This document shows, piece by piece, positions 29,412 to 39,136 of a stretch of 64,000 nt of DNA. The notes beneath the pieces were generated by a model. That model worked only from the letters and a program-made list of their open reading frames with translations, was not told the DNA's origin and made no database searches. How positions within the stretch are numbered: the stretch's first letter is position 1; every line of letters starts with the position of its first letter. The translations under genes and the position numbers were made by a program. Origin of the DNA: Saprospiraceae bacterium (GTDB taxonomy: Bacteria > Bacteroidota > Bacteroidia > Chitinophagales > Saprospiraceae); assembly GCA_028284395.1 (NCBI GenBank), contig JANQRV010000257.1, positions 30,575-94,574 of the forward strand, in the 5' to 3' direction.

Positions 29412-32400
29412 TCACTGACTGATAATCATTGTTTTTGTCAAGGTTCTCTCTGACGTAAAAAGGTGGTACTGGTAAACACCGGAAGGCCAATCATCTGTTG
29501 CCAGTCCAATGATGTTTGTGCCTTGGCTATATTGCCCCCGGATTCTTTTAATAACCTTCCCCACAACATTTGTTACCACCAATTCTGCGCTCATATCATT
29601 CGGTAGATAAAAAGGGATCTCGGTGTAACCGCTGAATGGATTGGGAACGTTTTGGAAAAGCTCGATTGTCATTTCCGACTGTTTGACTCCTTCATGCTTG
29701 AAAACCAGGCCCTGCCCTAAGTAGTCCGAATAATGCACCATGGGCACAAGCAGATCGTCGTCCAAGCGGAGTAGGTCTGACAGCCGCCCATCCGCAGGTG
29801 CTTTCAATCTAAATTTCAAAGAAAAAAGATTTACATCCTTGCCCCCCTTAACTCCCGTACCGGTCTGATCGAACCAACTAAATGCCAATGCCCCTCTACT
29901 CTCCTTACTAGCCCCCATCTGAAAACTGGAGAAAGCAGTCGTTTTAGAAGGAAGAAATTCTAAAAATTCCAACTTAGTGGGATCAAAGCTTAATCCAAAT
30001 TGCATACTGGCTAAACCTTTCGAATCTCCAATGCGAAAATCTATGGAAATCACATTTTCATCCGTTTGCTCGCCGGGAAGCAGGGCAATCTCCATTTTTT
30101 CCATATTTCGCAGGTCAATCCTTGCCTCCGGTCCAAATGCCTGACAATCCTGCCCCAACACATTCCCAAGCTTCACTCCTACAAAGTCTGCCTCTACATC
30201 CGAAGTCAATCGATTCACCTGTATATTTCTTGGGTAGTTAAAAAAGTCGCCACCTCTGGGATCTCCCAGATCGAAAGAGGCCGGAACAAAAGTCCAGGTG
30301 CCACATTCTCCAAAATCCTGTGTCTTTCCAACGATAACGGATTGCATCGAAAAGAGGTCCCTCGCGCTGAAAATGCCGTCGCAGTTCACATCCGCAGCCA
30401 AAATTTGGTAGGGCGTGCAAATCAATGGCGAGTTGATCCCGAGGAGAAACTGCTGACCTACAAAAACAGCGAAAGCACTGAGACAATTTCTTGGATCAGA
30501 ATCCTTATTTGGGACAATATTGAAAGAGATACCGGCATCTTGCGATTCGAATCTATACGTGCCATCCAATCCGGTCAGTGTTTCCCCCAATATTGTTTCT
30601 TCCTGCTCCAATCTCACATCGGTATCCGGTATGCCGTCGCCCGCTTCATTGCCAAGAAAGACCCTGCCAAATACATCAAAGTTATCCCAAATCAAGATGG
30701 ACCCGAATTCTGGCACTACATCTGCCGGCGAAACCACATCATCCACAATGCACCCCACTTGTACGGGAAGGCCGTCTTCAGAAAATTGTAGTACGGTTGA
30801 GTCACCAGGGTCACCAGTCAATTCGATCAATACGGAAAACAAAGTGTCGCTCTCCGCATCTATTGGTGTTCCTAAACCGCTTTGATCCACAAAAATGACC
30901 GAGCCGTTGCTCGGCTCAAAGAGTACCCCTTCCAAATCCTTTGACTCAACATCAACAAATCTTCCTACCTCTGGAGATAGCAGTTCCAAAGTCATTTGAA
31001 AATATGCCAAACGATCACAATTGCTCAGTATGATTGGGACGCTGATCGTATCTCCGGCTAATCCCGCTCCTTCGCCAATTTCGAGATCAACGACAATGTT
31101 GGGCACGGATTGTACTATACAAAATGACTCCGAGTCGCCGCATTCATCGCCAACCACCAGGCAAATAGTGAAGTCCCCACCTCGAGGGTAGACATGTGTC
31201 GGCGCTTCTTCTGTCGAGGTCTGGCCATCCCCGAAGTCCCAGAGATAAGAAATCGGCGACTTATTCGTTTCGGCTGAAAACCGAAAGGAACCACGCTCAC
31301 TATTCTCCTGAACCTCGATGCTATCCACTACGGGTGCCTCCGCAAGTTGATCGATAGAGATCGAAGTTGCAAAAGAACATCCGGCAGCATTTACTAAATC
31401 CAATCCATAAAGGCCGGTTGCATTTACTTCGACTGCGGATCCGGTTTGTCGTGAGCCATCCGGTCTAGTCCAAGTAACGGATATATCTGCAGGAACCTCT
31501 ATTTCCATTAATTCACCTGTACATATAGGCGGATCGGGCTGCCCTTCAATCGAGGGAGGAGCACTTACCGAAACGGTTAATTCATTGGACTGAATAATTT
31601 CCTGATCGCCGCAAAAATTGGTATAAGTAGACTGGCAAACAATAGTATGACTACCTTCCTGCAGGATGGTCAATTCAGCATTGGAGGCGATCTCACCTTC
31701 CTGTAAAACATCATCCACAAACCATTGAAAAGTCATATCGGTCACATCAAAACTGGGTTCGACCGAAACAGGTAAGTTATCTCCTACGCACAACTGATCT
31801 ACCTCAGCCGACGCCAGTGTCTGTATTTCCAAGGGAGGGTTGTCTGGTACGATCACCTCAAATACCGGCAAATTAGGACTGATCAGCGGATGACTGGAAA
31901 ATACTTCCCTGAGAGAGTTGCCAGTATAGTAACCCAGTTCTTCGGTCAAATAGCTATCGATATTCATAAGCATCGGCCCGACATCAATTCCGAATCGAGG
32001 TGTCGAGATCCATGGGCCATTAAAATCCAATTCATTTACTCTCTGGGCAGGAGACGCTGCCGGATTCAAATGAAATGCATCCGGGAAAGACAAGATCGGA
32101 TTAAAGAAGGGATAATTGTACGTCTCTATGAATTCGTCGTCCAACTCCTCGTAGTAGTACCGCAAAGCAGCGATCGATTCGTCTGGAATGAACAAGATTG
32201 GTGCGGCGGTTCCATAAACTGCGATAGTCCCGTTCGGTGTGTTTTCCGTATCAAATTTACATTCATAACCAAAAGCGTGGTAATTCGAAATCTGATCTCC
32301 ATTGGGAGCTACACCAGCCGAGTCCGGGCCTTCACAAGCCGTATGCCCAAAGATACGGTCGTCGTATCCCAAATCCCCATATTCAGCCTTGCTAAAATCG

Positions 32401-34343
32401 ACATCCTGCAGCAATGCCTCGACGGAGTTTTGAAAACGCGGCGAGTCCTTTGAGAACTTAGCGTACATCTGAAGAAAATAATAGGTAAAATTAGCTCCCG
32501 GAGCGGAATAGACATAGGACCTACCTTCAGTGCAAACCGGCCGCCGGTAGCCCGCCTCACAATAAGGATTGGCAGGAAGACGGTGTTCTGGCAACGGAGC
32601 GGAAACACCCAATAAGAAAACCAGGTCCAGCTCTTCGGAAAACCAATCGGAGAAAAATTTCGCGAAACCGTCTTCAGGGCGCCAGTGATAGCTCATCAAT
32701 CCATCCTCCTGGCGATACAGGAAAGTCCAGTCGGTCATCGCATAGAGCTGTCGTGCCATCGACGAGATGTTTTCATTTGCTTCGAAATACTGTTCTACGG
32801 CAACGATCCCGGCCAGTAAAAGTGCATTTGTAAAGACGCTATATTCCGTATTAGCATCTTTCCTACTCAGCGTTTGATCATCTAAGAAGTGCGCCCAATT
32901 TCCCTTTACACTCGCGAACCCTAAGGGGTCGCTGATAGCTTCTTCCTCTGTGGATGCATGGCGGCAAACATTCAACAAGTAGTTCAGGATATGCTCCACT
33001 CTTTCCTCAATCAAAGCCGGATCAATCCATGCATTACGGTGGCCGATGATGTAGCTTGAGAGTTGGAAACCAATAGCGTCTACTGAGATTAAATCCTTCC
33101 AAATATGGCGATCCAAGGCAAATTTAGATTCCTGGTCCACTGCCATCCAGAAATGACGGAAATTTGCAATGTTGATGTAATTCAGCAGGTCGGCATCTTC
33201 TTCGAATTCGGGTTTCTCGTAATTGTTTTCCACCATGAAGATGTCATCAATAAAAAAGGTACCGGACTTCCCAGTATTCTCTTGATCATCGCAAACCAAA
33301 TTGGCAAAGACAACTCCAAAAAATTTGGCTTCCGTTAAATCCATCTCGCCGTCAAAATCATCAATAGCCACACTGATTCGCTCCCATTCGCCCGAATTCT
33401 CTGCCCGGGCACAGATAGTGGAACGTCGTTCTGATACGTCTTGCAATTGCAATTGCAAATCCAGCGGTTCGTCTGCGACCAATCTGTAACTGAAAGCAAT
33501 GGAATCTATCCGCCGTCCCTGGAAGCCATCCATATTGAAATCAGGAAATAAGTCCAGTAAGTTCATCGAAGTTGAATTGTCGAACCAACTTCTCTCCAGG
33601 GAAAATGGTATCATGGTCCAGGTGACGAGTGGGTCATAAATAATCCTCCCAACCCGTCCGAAACCAGTCCGTGTTCCATCAGTATCTTCAGTAATTGATA
33701 ATTGTGCGTTGTCAGCGTCACCATTAATCACGCCACTGTTACCTCCCCACGGCCCTAAAAAAGACTTGAGGCGGTCGACGTTATCATCAAAGTTTTCCAG
33801 GGGATGATAGTACGGAGGGCACCCTAGGTCAATTTCCATCCAATCAGTCGTTTCAAAGTTTTCCCAGGATCTTTGATCCGGTAACAACAAATCATCGATT
33901 TGGACAGTGCCGTTAACAACAATTTGCAAGGGTTCAATACTTTCCGAATTTTTCGAATATCGAAATCTGATGTACTTCTTCTTCGTTCCAAATTCATTGT
34001 CATACCAGACTGAGCCGGCTTTGGCAGGAAAAATTGGCCTTTCGTCGACAGTTCCAATTTGCCCCCAAACCAGAGTTTCCGATGCATTAGCTCTGGATAT
34101 TACCATCCCAACGGTAGAACCCGTAGCTACTTCTGCTTCAAATCTGACAGCATTCAGCCCTTGGGGGTTATCCGCAATTTCGAACCAGTCCAAATCAAAT
34201 ATGCCAAATTGCTGCCCAGGATCCACCTTGAATTCAATTCTAGAAAATCCGTAGCTAACATTGATCGAAAAAAAAGTAAAAAACAAAATTGTTAGAAAGA
34301 CTACACAAACTCCTTGACTAGAAAAACAGGCATTAGTTTTCAT
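29412..34343 (-). CDS. Giant secreted glucoamylase-like protein with PKD, cohesin-like and dockerin-like domains, type IX (type A) sorting
   Basis: The ATG at 34343 gives a good signal peptide; an upstream TTG at 34376 is less likely. The N-terminal third has carbohydrate-binding-like beta domains. Residues about 400-840 resemble the glucoamylase/endo-beta-1,2-glucanase alpha-barrel family (PF10091), with 'ISNYHAFGYECKF', 'NGTIAVYGTAAP' and the late motif 'GIDVGPMLMNIDSYLTE'. Ig-like and PKD domains ('YLWDFGDGQTSTEEAPTH'), a cohesin-like domain, a dockerin-like 'VNCDGIFSARDL' segment and a second cohesin-like domain follow. The end ('QNVPNPFSGYTEI', 'LVVTNVVGKVI', 'PSGVYQYHL') is a type A sorting domain. 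Secreted glucan degradation is the likely role. The catalytic Glu was not identified. Confidence 0.85.
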   Translation of the reverse strand: MKTNACFSSQGVCVVFLTILFFTFFSINVSYGFSRIEFKVDPGQQFGIFDLDWFEIADNPQGLNAVRFEAEVATGSTVGMVISRANASETLVWGQIGTVDERPIFPAKAGSVWYDNEFGTKKKYIRFRYSKNSESIEPLQIVVNGTVQIDDLLLPDQRSWENFETTDWMEIDLGCPPYYHPLENFDDNVDRLKSFLGPWGGNSGVINGDADNAQLSITEDTDGTRTGFGRVGRIIYDPLVTWTMIPFSLERSWFDNSTSMNLLDLFPDFNMDGFQGRRIDSIAFSYRLVADEPLDLQLQLQDVSERRSTICARAENSGEWERISVAIDDFDGEMDLTEAKFFGVVFANLVCDDQENTGKSGTFFIDDIFMVENNYEKPEFEEDADLLNYINIANFRHFWMAVDQESKFALDRHIWKDLISVDAIGFQLSSYIIGHRNAWIDPALIEERVEHILNYLLNVCRHASTEEEAISDPLGFASVKGNWAHFLDDQTLSRKDANTEYSVFTNALLLAGIVAVEQYFEANENISSMARQLYAMTDWTFLYRQEDGLMSYHWRPEDGFAKFFSDWFSEELDLVFLLGVSAPLPEHRLPANPYCEAGYRRPVCTEGRSYVYSAPGANFTYYFLQMYAKFSKDSPRFQNSVEALLQDVDFSKAEYGDLGYDDRIFGHTACEGPDSAGVAPNGDQISNYHAFGYECKFDTENTPNGTIAVYGTAAPILFIPDESIAALRYYYEELDDEFIETYNYPFFNPILSFPDAFHLNPAASPAQRVNELDFNGPWISTPRFGIDVGPMLMNIDSYLTEELGYYTGNSLREVFSSHPLISPNLPVFEVIVPDNPPLEIQTLASAEVDQLCVGDNLPVSVEPSFDVTDMTFQWFVDDVLQEGEIASNAELTILQEGSHTIVCQSTYTNFCGDQEIIQSNELTVSVSAPPSIEGQPDPPICTGELMEIEVPADISVTWTRPDGSRQTGSAVEVNATGLYGLDLVNAAGCSFATSISIDQLAEAPVVDSIEVQENSERGSFRFSAETNKSPISYLWDFGDGQTSTEEAPTHVYPRGGDFTICLVVGDECGDSESFCIVQSVPNIVVDLEIGEGAGLAGDTISVPIILSNCDRLAYFQMTLELLSPEVGRFVDVESKDLEGVLFEPSNGSVIFVDQSGLGTPIDAESDTLFSVLIELTGDPGDSTVLQFSEDGLPVQVGCIVDDVVSPADVVPEFGSILIWDNFDVFGRVFLGNEAGDGIPDTDVRLEQEETILGETLTGLDGTYRFESQDAGISFNIVPNKDSDPRNCLSAFAVFVGQQFLLGINSPLICTPYQILAADVNCDGIFSARDLFSMQSVIVGKTQDFGECGTWTFVPASFDLGDPRGGDFFNYPRNIQVNRLTSDVEADFVGVKLGNVLGQDCQAFGPEARIDLRNMEKMEIALLPGEQTDENVISIDFRIGDSKGLASMQFGLSFDPTKLEFLEFLPSKTTAFSSFQMGASKESRGALAFSWFDQTGTGVKGGKDVNLFSLKFRLKAPADGRLSDLLRLDDDLLVPMVHYSDYLGQGLVFKHEGVKQSEMTIELFQNVPNPFSGYTEIPFYLPNDMSAELVVTNVVGKVIKRIRGQYSQGTNIIGLATDDWPSGVYQYHLFTSERTLTKTMIISQ

Positions 34344-34499
34344 AAGAGATGATAGGTTTGTTTCCCTTCCAACCAACTAATTATATTCGCGGTATAAAAA
34401 TATTATTTAAAGTATTTTCCATAATAAACATTTTCGCGCCTTAATATTTATATTATATTTATAGTATATATTGTAACTCGCTGAAAATGATCTCGCTCT

Positions 34500-35312
34500 A
34501 TGAAACTTGGAGAAAAAATAAGGTACCTAAGAAAGACTAAACCATTTCAAAATCAAAAGACATTTGCAAGTGAAGTAATGAAATTGAGTGATGTGCACGG
34601 GCTTTATCAAGAAGTAATCAGCGCTTATGAGAACGGAGAAAAGCTCATAAAAGACGAGCACCTGGAAGGGTTTGCCCGTTTTTTCTCCCAGAAATTTGGC
34701 CGAGAGATTACCGTGAAAGATCTAAAAACTTTGACAGTTGAAGAAATTACCAATGAGTCGAAACAAGCCAGGGGCGATTCGTCTAAAAAGAAGCAATGGC
34801 CATCCTGGCAAATAGCCTTTGCCGTTTTCCTATTAGTTTCCATCACCTTTACTTTTATCCAGAATTGGAACCACAGAAATTTAATTGTTCAGATTTCGGA
34901 TACAAAAAAGAAGGAATTGGATAAAAGCCACCTGTTGATCTCTGGTAAAATCAAAAAGTCATTATTAAAAGATAACGTTCTTTGGATCTTTTCTGAAAGA
35001 AAAGATAAAAATGGAGCAGAATTGTTTTGGCCGAAAGGTGAAAATCCAGTAGAAAACTTCAGTACACCATACCCATTCAGTAACTATCAAACATGGCACG
35101 TTATGATTTATGAAGCTCCGGATAAGAATGACCCATACCAGAAGAACTTAGCATTTTCAGCATATGTAATTCCGAAAAATCAAACCCACCACATTGATAG
35201 TTGGTTTAAAAAAAGTAAGCCTTTAGAAATATTTGACCCATTTAACCCCAATCCCGTATTGAAGTTCAGAAAGCATACCATCGGAGTTTTTTCACTGGAT
35301 AATTTAAAATGA
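34500..35312 (+). CDS. XRE-type HTH protein with a single membrane helix
   Basis: Residues 3-75 form an HTH domain of the XRE type ('LGEKIRYLRKTK', 'QEVISAYENGEKLI'). A lysine-rich linker leads to one membrane helix (about 103-122) and a 150-residue extracytoplasmic domain of unknown type. This layout suggests a membrane-bound transcription factor that senses the envelope. It is divergent from the secretion operon at 26784-34343 (156 bp between starts, very AT-rich), which it may regulate. Its stop overlaps the ATG of the next gene (ATGA). Confidence 0.78.
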   Translation: MKLGEKIRYLRKTKPFQNQKTFASEVMKLSDVHGLYQEVISAYENGEKLIKDEHLEGFARFFSQKFGREITVKDLKTLTVEEITNESKQARGDSSKKKQWPSWQIAFAVFLLVSITFTFIQNWNHRNLIVQISDTKKKELDKSHLLISGKIKKSLLKDNVLWIFSERKDKNGAELFWPKGENPVENFSTPYPFSNYQTWHVMIYEAPDKNDPYQKNLAFSAYVIPKNQTHHIDSWFKKSKPLEIFDPFNPNPVLKFRKHTIGVFSLDNLK

Positions 35313-35823
35313 AGGAAGCGTTGTTCTTCCTACTGCTAGCTCAAATCCATGAAGAAGCTTCAAAGAAATTGATCTCTTTCACAAAAGTAGCAAACAAGCT
35401 TTACCGATTTATTCCTGGAAAGATTGGATTTTTTATGCAGTTATAGTTGCGACAATCGTCTATTGGATCATGTATCGTACAGAATCTCGAATTACTTCGC
35501 ATGAATTGGATCGAAGTCATCCTCCTGCACGAATTCGGTTTTCGGTCGTTTTAAAAATTTTGCAGATGCTCAGCACTGAAGTTCTCCCATCAGTTGAAGA
35601 ACGAATCAATTATTTTTCAAAGCTTTTCCCGATTATCTCGCTCATTAAAAGGATATTGGGGAGTGACCCTCTGCCGGCGGATGCCTTCAACGAATACTTT
35701 GATCCGAATATCTCAGATTACTCGCACCCTGATTTAATTTCTTACGAAAAAATAAAACAAGACATGATTGCGATGATCGACGTCCTCAAGCCTTTCAGAA
35801 ATGAAATTCTGAAACGGGCTTAG
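35309..35823 (+). pseudogene. Small membrane protein, apparently split by a frameshift
   Basis: The ATG at 35309 overlaps the previous stop in the usual ATGA arrangement but its frame ends at 35446 after 45 residues. A second frame, open from 35353 to 35823 after an in-frame stop at 35350-35352, begins without a good start codon. It encodes 'SWKDWIFYAVIVATIVYW' (a membrane helix) followed by about 115 soluble residues including 'RIFYS'-free helical segments. The simplest reading is one coupled gene with a frameshift near 35370-35390. An alternative is a real short protein starting at the ATG at 35470, which would drop the helix. Whether the shift is a mutation, a sequence error or programmed cannot be told. 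Confidence 0.5.
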
Positions 35824-36035
35824 CTTTCCCAACGCAATAAGGCTTTCTTGCACCCTAACGAGCGAAGAATACTATGAATATCCTTCCCGCATTTTCTTTC
35901 TTTCACAAAAACGCCCCGCTCGCTTCTGAGGGCCTTTCTGTAAAAGAAAAAAAATCAACCTCCCCCTCCCCTTTCAAGAGCTCAGTTGCAGTGGGGTTCA
36001 GCGTAGCGGGCTGCAGGTTGTTCCAGCTTAACCTT
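35824..36035. other. Intergenic interval without recognised gene
   Basis: This stretch between convergent genes holds pyrimidine- and purine-rich runs but no clear hairpin with a T tract and no reading frame worth calling. Confidence 0.5.
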
Positions 36036-36431
36036 TTACCAGAGACCTAACTGAAGTGCCGGGCTTTGAATTTGATCCTCGAGTATTTCTAACAACAGCT
36101 TTTCTTGTTTGGCTGCTTTTTTCGCCGTATCCAGCGTACCGCCTTTTTTGCTGCTTTTATATAGAGCAATTACCTTGTCGGCTGCATCTACCAGTAGCGT
36201 ATTTCTAATAATTGGAGCGACCTTTGGATGGTGCTTTCGATAGTCTGGCCGGATGACTTTGGTGGCCAAGCCTTTTTCTTCAGCGAATCGCTGTGCCAAT
36301 TGATCGGCTCCGATGGCTCCGCCGTGCAAGATGAGGCTGGTTTCAGGAGCATATTTCTCGATGGCTTCCTTTAACCTCTTATAGTCGGATTCAGAGTTAG
36401 CTCCGCGGCTTCCAGTGATTAATAATTTCAT
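36036..36431 (-). CDS. SLOG-family protein (YspA/DUF2493-like)
   Basis: Translation from the ATG at 36431 gives the family's usual beginning 'MKLLITGSRG'; an upstream in-frame start at 36476 would add an odd Phe-rich tail. The Rossmann-like SLOG fold shows the nucleotide-binding motif 'LHGGAIGADQLAQRFAEEKG' and the later 'RNTLLVDAADKVIAL' and 'KKGGTLDTAKKAAK'. SLOG proteins bind nucleotides or nucleotide-derived ligands and often occur in mobile or defence contexts. This one stands alone between unknown genes, so no pathway can be given. Confidence 0.82.
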   Translation of the reverse strand: MKLLITGSRGANSESDYKRLKEAIEKYAPETSLILHGGAIGADQLAQRFAEEKGLATKVIRPDYRKHHPKVAPIIRNTLLVDAADKVIALYKSSKKGGTLDTAKKAAKQEKLLLEILEDQIQSPALQLGLW

Positions 36432-36650
36432 GTGCTCTCTTTTAAAGAAGATACGAAAAATCAAGGAGAAAATCAAGGGTTAAAACGATTTATTTTATTG
36501 GTTTTCAATTGATTAAACCTTGTTTTTACGCTCAAAAATTTGTATATTTATACAACAAATGAAGCGAGAAATCTCTCCTTCTTCATGAAGCATCTTGTGA
36601 TAACAGTTTCCTAGTCTTAAACATCTTTTTTCAACCAATTCACTTTAACA

Positions 36651-37013
36651 ATGAAAGTGATTGAATTCCGTAGTTGTGTTACAACTGCTACAGGGGATTC
36701 TTTGCTTGTGTCGATATCGGCACAGGTGGCTGCCTCTGTTTGCTATGATTGGCTGGATGAATTCTGGTCTGATGATTTCGCAGAAATAGTTTGGATTCGG
36801 GACCGGGATGGCCAGGAGTTAATCTTGGACTTCGAGACCGAAAATGAATTGTTACAACAAGCTATTGACATCTTTTATGAAGCTAAGTTTGAGAAGCAAG
36901 AAATGCTTGCAGCAATAAAGGAAGATCAATCGGAATCCTTTGAAGCCCATTCGTCATCTATTTATTCACTTATAAAAACTGACACAAATGAAAAGTATTT
37001 TGAACGCGCTTGA
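36651..37013 (+). CDS. Hypothetical protein (120 aa)
   Basis: It is not recognised. The product is acidic and soluble, with a beta-rich first half ('VIEFRSCVTTATGDSLLVS') and a helical second half. It is preceded by an A/T-rich leader with 'aacaATG'. It overlaps the following gene by 26 bp, so the two are likely translated together. The pair resembles the small conserved genes of Bacteroidota mobile elements, but no hallmark proves that. Confidence 0.55.
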   Translation: MKVIEFRSCVTTATGDSLLVSISAQVAASVCYDWLDEFWSDDFAEIVWIRDRDGQELILDFETENELLQQAIDIFYEAKFEKQEMLAAIKEDQSESFEAHSSSIYSLIKTDTNEKYFERA

Positions 37014-37590
37014 AAACAGCGGCATTTCTCAGGCAGCCATTGGCGAAAGTGTTGAAATACGTTATTTGGCGGGATACCCTTTGCAATATCGCTTTAACGC
37101 AAGCGCTGGATTGATCAACATTGGAGGAGAAAAACCAGTCACTCAAAAAGGAGCACCCTTTACCTTTCGGCCCTGTGCTTACCGCCTTTTCAAGGATAAG
37201 ATTTTGAACTTTAATTACAAGCGTTGGGCGGAGTTTTTCTTTATCAATGAAACCAATGCGATCTGCAACTTGCTAATTCATGGTTATAGCGTTGAGAATT
37301 TGATGCTATCCGTTCAATCCATGTACTATGACAATCTCAATTTATGTAGTGTTGCTTTAACCCTCAAACCCATTGAGCGGACCAATAAGGCTACAGGGAA
37401 CAAATATTTCATAGCTGAATTTGGATACAAGCCTTTACCGAGAGAGGAAGTGGAGAAAGTTCAAGAAGTCATTCGGGAAATTCCCATTTGGCGGGAGGAT
37501 ACTCTGACCGGAGATGCGGTGGTGGAACTGAGTGAAAATTATTCTCCTCCGACTTCAGAGCGACCAAGTCAAAACAAGCAGGCAGCATAA
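36988..37590 (+). CDS. Hypothetical protein (200 aa)
   Basis: It is not recognised. It is a soluble protein with an apparent globular core ('GYPLQYRFNASAGLINIGGEKP', shortened here) and a disordered Ser/Pro/Asn-rich tail. The start is within the end of the preceding gene (26-bp overlap). A strong hairpin at 37624-37643 follows 34 bp after the stop, which supports a real transcription unit ending here. Function is unknown; plasmid- or phage-type accessory genes often look like this. Confidence 0.6.
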   Translation: MKSILNALENSGISQAAIGESVEIRYLAGYPLQYRFNASAGLINIGGEKPVTQKGAPFTFRPCAYRLFKDKILNFNYKRWAEFFFINETNAICNLLIHGYSVENLMLSVQSMYYDNLNLCSVALTLKPIERTNKATGNKYFIAEFGYKPLPREEVEKVQEVIREIPIWREDTLTGDAVVELSENYSPPTSERPSQNKQAA

Positions 37591-37623
37591 TCTTTTGTGG
37601 AGATGTAATGGATGCTTTATTGT

Positions 37624-37643
37624 AGTAGCCCTGCGGGGCTACT
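37624..37643 (+). terminator. Hairpin after the 36.7-37.6 kb gene pair
   Basis: AGTAGCCC and GGGCTACT form a perfect 8-bp stem around a TGCG loop. Only a short, mixed T run follows (ATTTAATC), so it may be a terminator or an mRNA 3' stabiliser. Confidence 0.55.
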
Positions 37644-37830
37644 ATTTAATCTCCAAGGTAAATCATTGACCTCAATGCTTTCAACAAACCACTTAAACAT
37701 ATGTAGCTCTATACAATTCTACTTTGAATTGCAGGAATGATAATAATGAAAACCATTATGTTTGGTTGCTACGCTGACTTTCAAAAAATCAAGCTCTTGG
37801 AAGAGGGGAAGGGGTTGATTTTTTTCTTTT

Positions 37831-37862
37831 TCAAAAAGCCCCTCATGAAGGCGCGGGGCTTT
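37831..37862 (-). terminator. Rho-independent terminator of the gene at 37970-39136
   Basis: Read on the minus strand, AAAGCCCC pairs with GGGGCTTT and is followed by TTTGAAAAAG, so the stem runs into a T tract. It lies about 110 bp downstream of the minus-strand gene's stop. Confidence 0.7.
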
Positions 37863-37969
37863 CAGGGAAAAAAATGTTATTCCGTAATTGATTTTTTAAC
37901 CTTTGACACAGTTCATTGAACTATTCCAGTCTTCCTTATTTGATAGCAAATGGTACTGCAATTTTCCCT

Positions 37970-39136
37970 TCAAAACTCTTCCGGAAAGGAACTTCGCAAT
38001 ATTCCCTCTTTTTCCAAAATGGTCGGAAGCAAGTTCAGGAGAGCTCCAACTTCCATATTTTCCTTATTAAATTGACTAGCGTCGATCTCCCCACTTCGTA
38101 ACTTCCTAAGTAAAACTTGCTTTTGATCTATCTTGTTGGAAGTAATTGTCTTGGCTCTCAAGACGTTACCCACTAAAGTAGTTTTTGTCAACCTAGTCCT
38201 CTGGTCCGAGGTTAAAAAAGCTAGTTCCTCATAATAGACCTGATAAAGTGATTTTACGTGTTTTGTAGTTATTTCCTCCACAAACAACAAATCTGGGAAA
38301 GCGTTATTTGTATTTGGTCGGTATTTATAATATTCGCTCACTATAAATTCATCATTAATGATCCCATAATGGTAAGGACGAACCAGTGGTGCAACGTAGA
38401 ATTGCGCTGCACTATCAGTCAAACTAAGACAATTGCAAATGTGTTGAAATACCGGGACTGATATGTCCTTCACTGCCGCCAAAAAATCAGAAGGCAATTT
38501 CGCAAGCGGGTCATTTAATACCAGAACTCTACGATAGTCCTTCAGCTTGCCAGAGGCAATGTTCTTCTCAATAACGGAAAAAATCTCTTCGTGAGCCTGG
38601 ACATACCCTTTTAGAGTCGGTTCCGGCAATACATTGTTGCCCTTACCTAAGAATTCATATACCCAAAGCCTTTCTTCAGCCTTCTTGATATATTGAATAA
38701 CTGCATTTAAGTATTTCTCAGCGAAATCCGTTTCATTGGCTCCGATTGGAGTATATAATCTCACAAACTCTTGAATGGGGCTTGTTTTTAAACTCCAATC
38801 ATTAAGAACTTGGTCTTCGCTAATATACAATCGTTTTAAATTCTTCGACTTTTCCCGATCCTTAAAGTTATTGAGTTCATCGTCACTCAGTAAAAAGTCT
38901 TTATGATTGATATTGAATCCGAGAACTAATTGATGGATAATCCATAGTGGGAAAGGCTCTTGTTTTGCGGGGTCTCCTGGGAAATAAGAATTCAAAAAGT
39001 GCTTTTCGGTAATACAGAGATAATCTGCTACACTTTTCATTGTAAGTTTCTCATCTTCATTCGTTAAAGAATGCCTTGAGTTCAAGTCTTCTAAATGTGC
39101 TTCAAGCTTCACTTGATAAGGGTTGGTCTTAGCCAC
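37970..39136 (-). CDS. Hypothetical protein with possible N-terminal HTH (388 aa)
   Basis: The frame starts with a GTG at 39136; a later ATG at 39040 is possible. Residues about 25-55 ('LTMKSVADYLCITEKHFLN') look like a helix-turn-helix. The rest is mostly helical and unrecognised. The gene has its own terminator at 37831-37862 and is preceded by a 580-bp intergenic stretch, so it is a single-gene unit. It may be a stand-alone regulator of a Bacteroidota-specific family; this is not certain. Confidence 0.6.
   Translation of the reverse strand: MAKTNPYQVKLEAHLEDLNSRHSLTNEDEKLTMKSVADYLCITEKHFLNSYFPGDPAKQEPFPLWIIHQLVLGFNINHKDFLLSDDELNNFKDREKSKNLKRLYISEDQVLNDWSLKTSPIQEFVRLYTPIGANETDFAEKYLNAVIQYIKKAEERLWVYEFLGKGNNVLPEPTLKGYVQAHEEIFSVIEKNIASGKLKDYRRVLVLNDPLAKLPSDFLAAVKDISVPVFQHICNCLSLTDSAAQFYVAPLVRPYHYGIINDEFIVSEYYKYRPNTNNAFPDLLFVEEITTKHVKSLYQVYYEELAFLTSDQRTRLTKTTLVGNVLRAKTITSNKIDQKQVLLRKLRSGEIDASQFNKENMEVGALLNLLPTILEKEGILRSSFPEEF

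Noticed and set aside
37737..37919. Sixty-codon plus-strand frame
   Set aside because: It runs through the minus-strand terminator hairpin and A/T-rich tracts and has no coding character.
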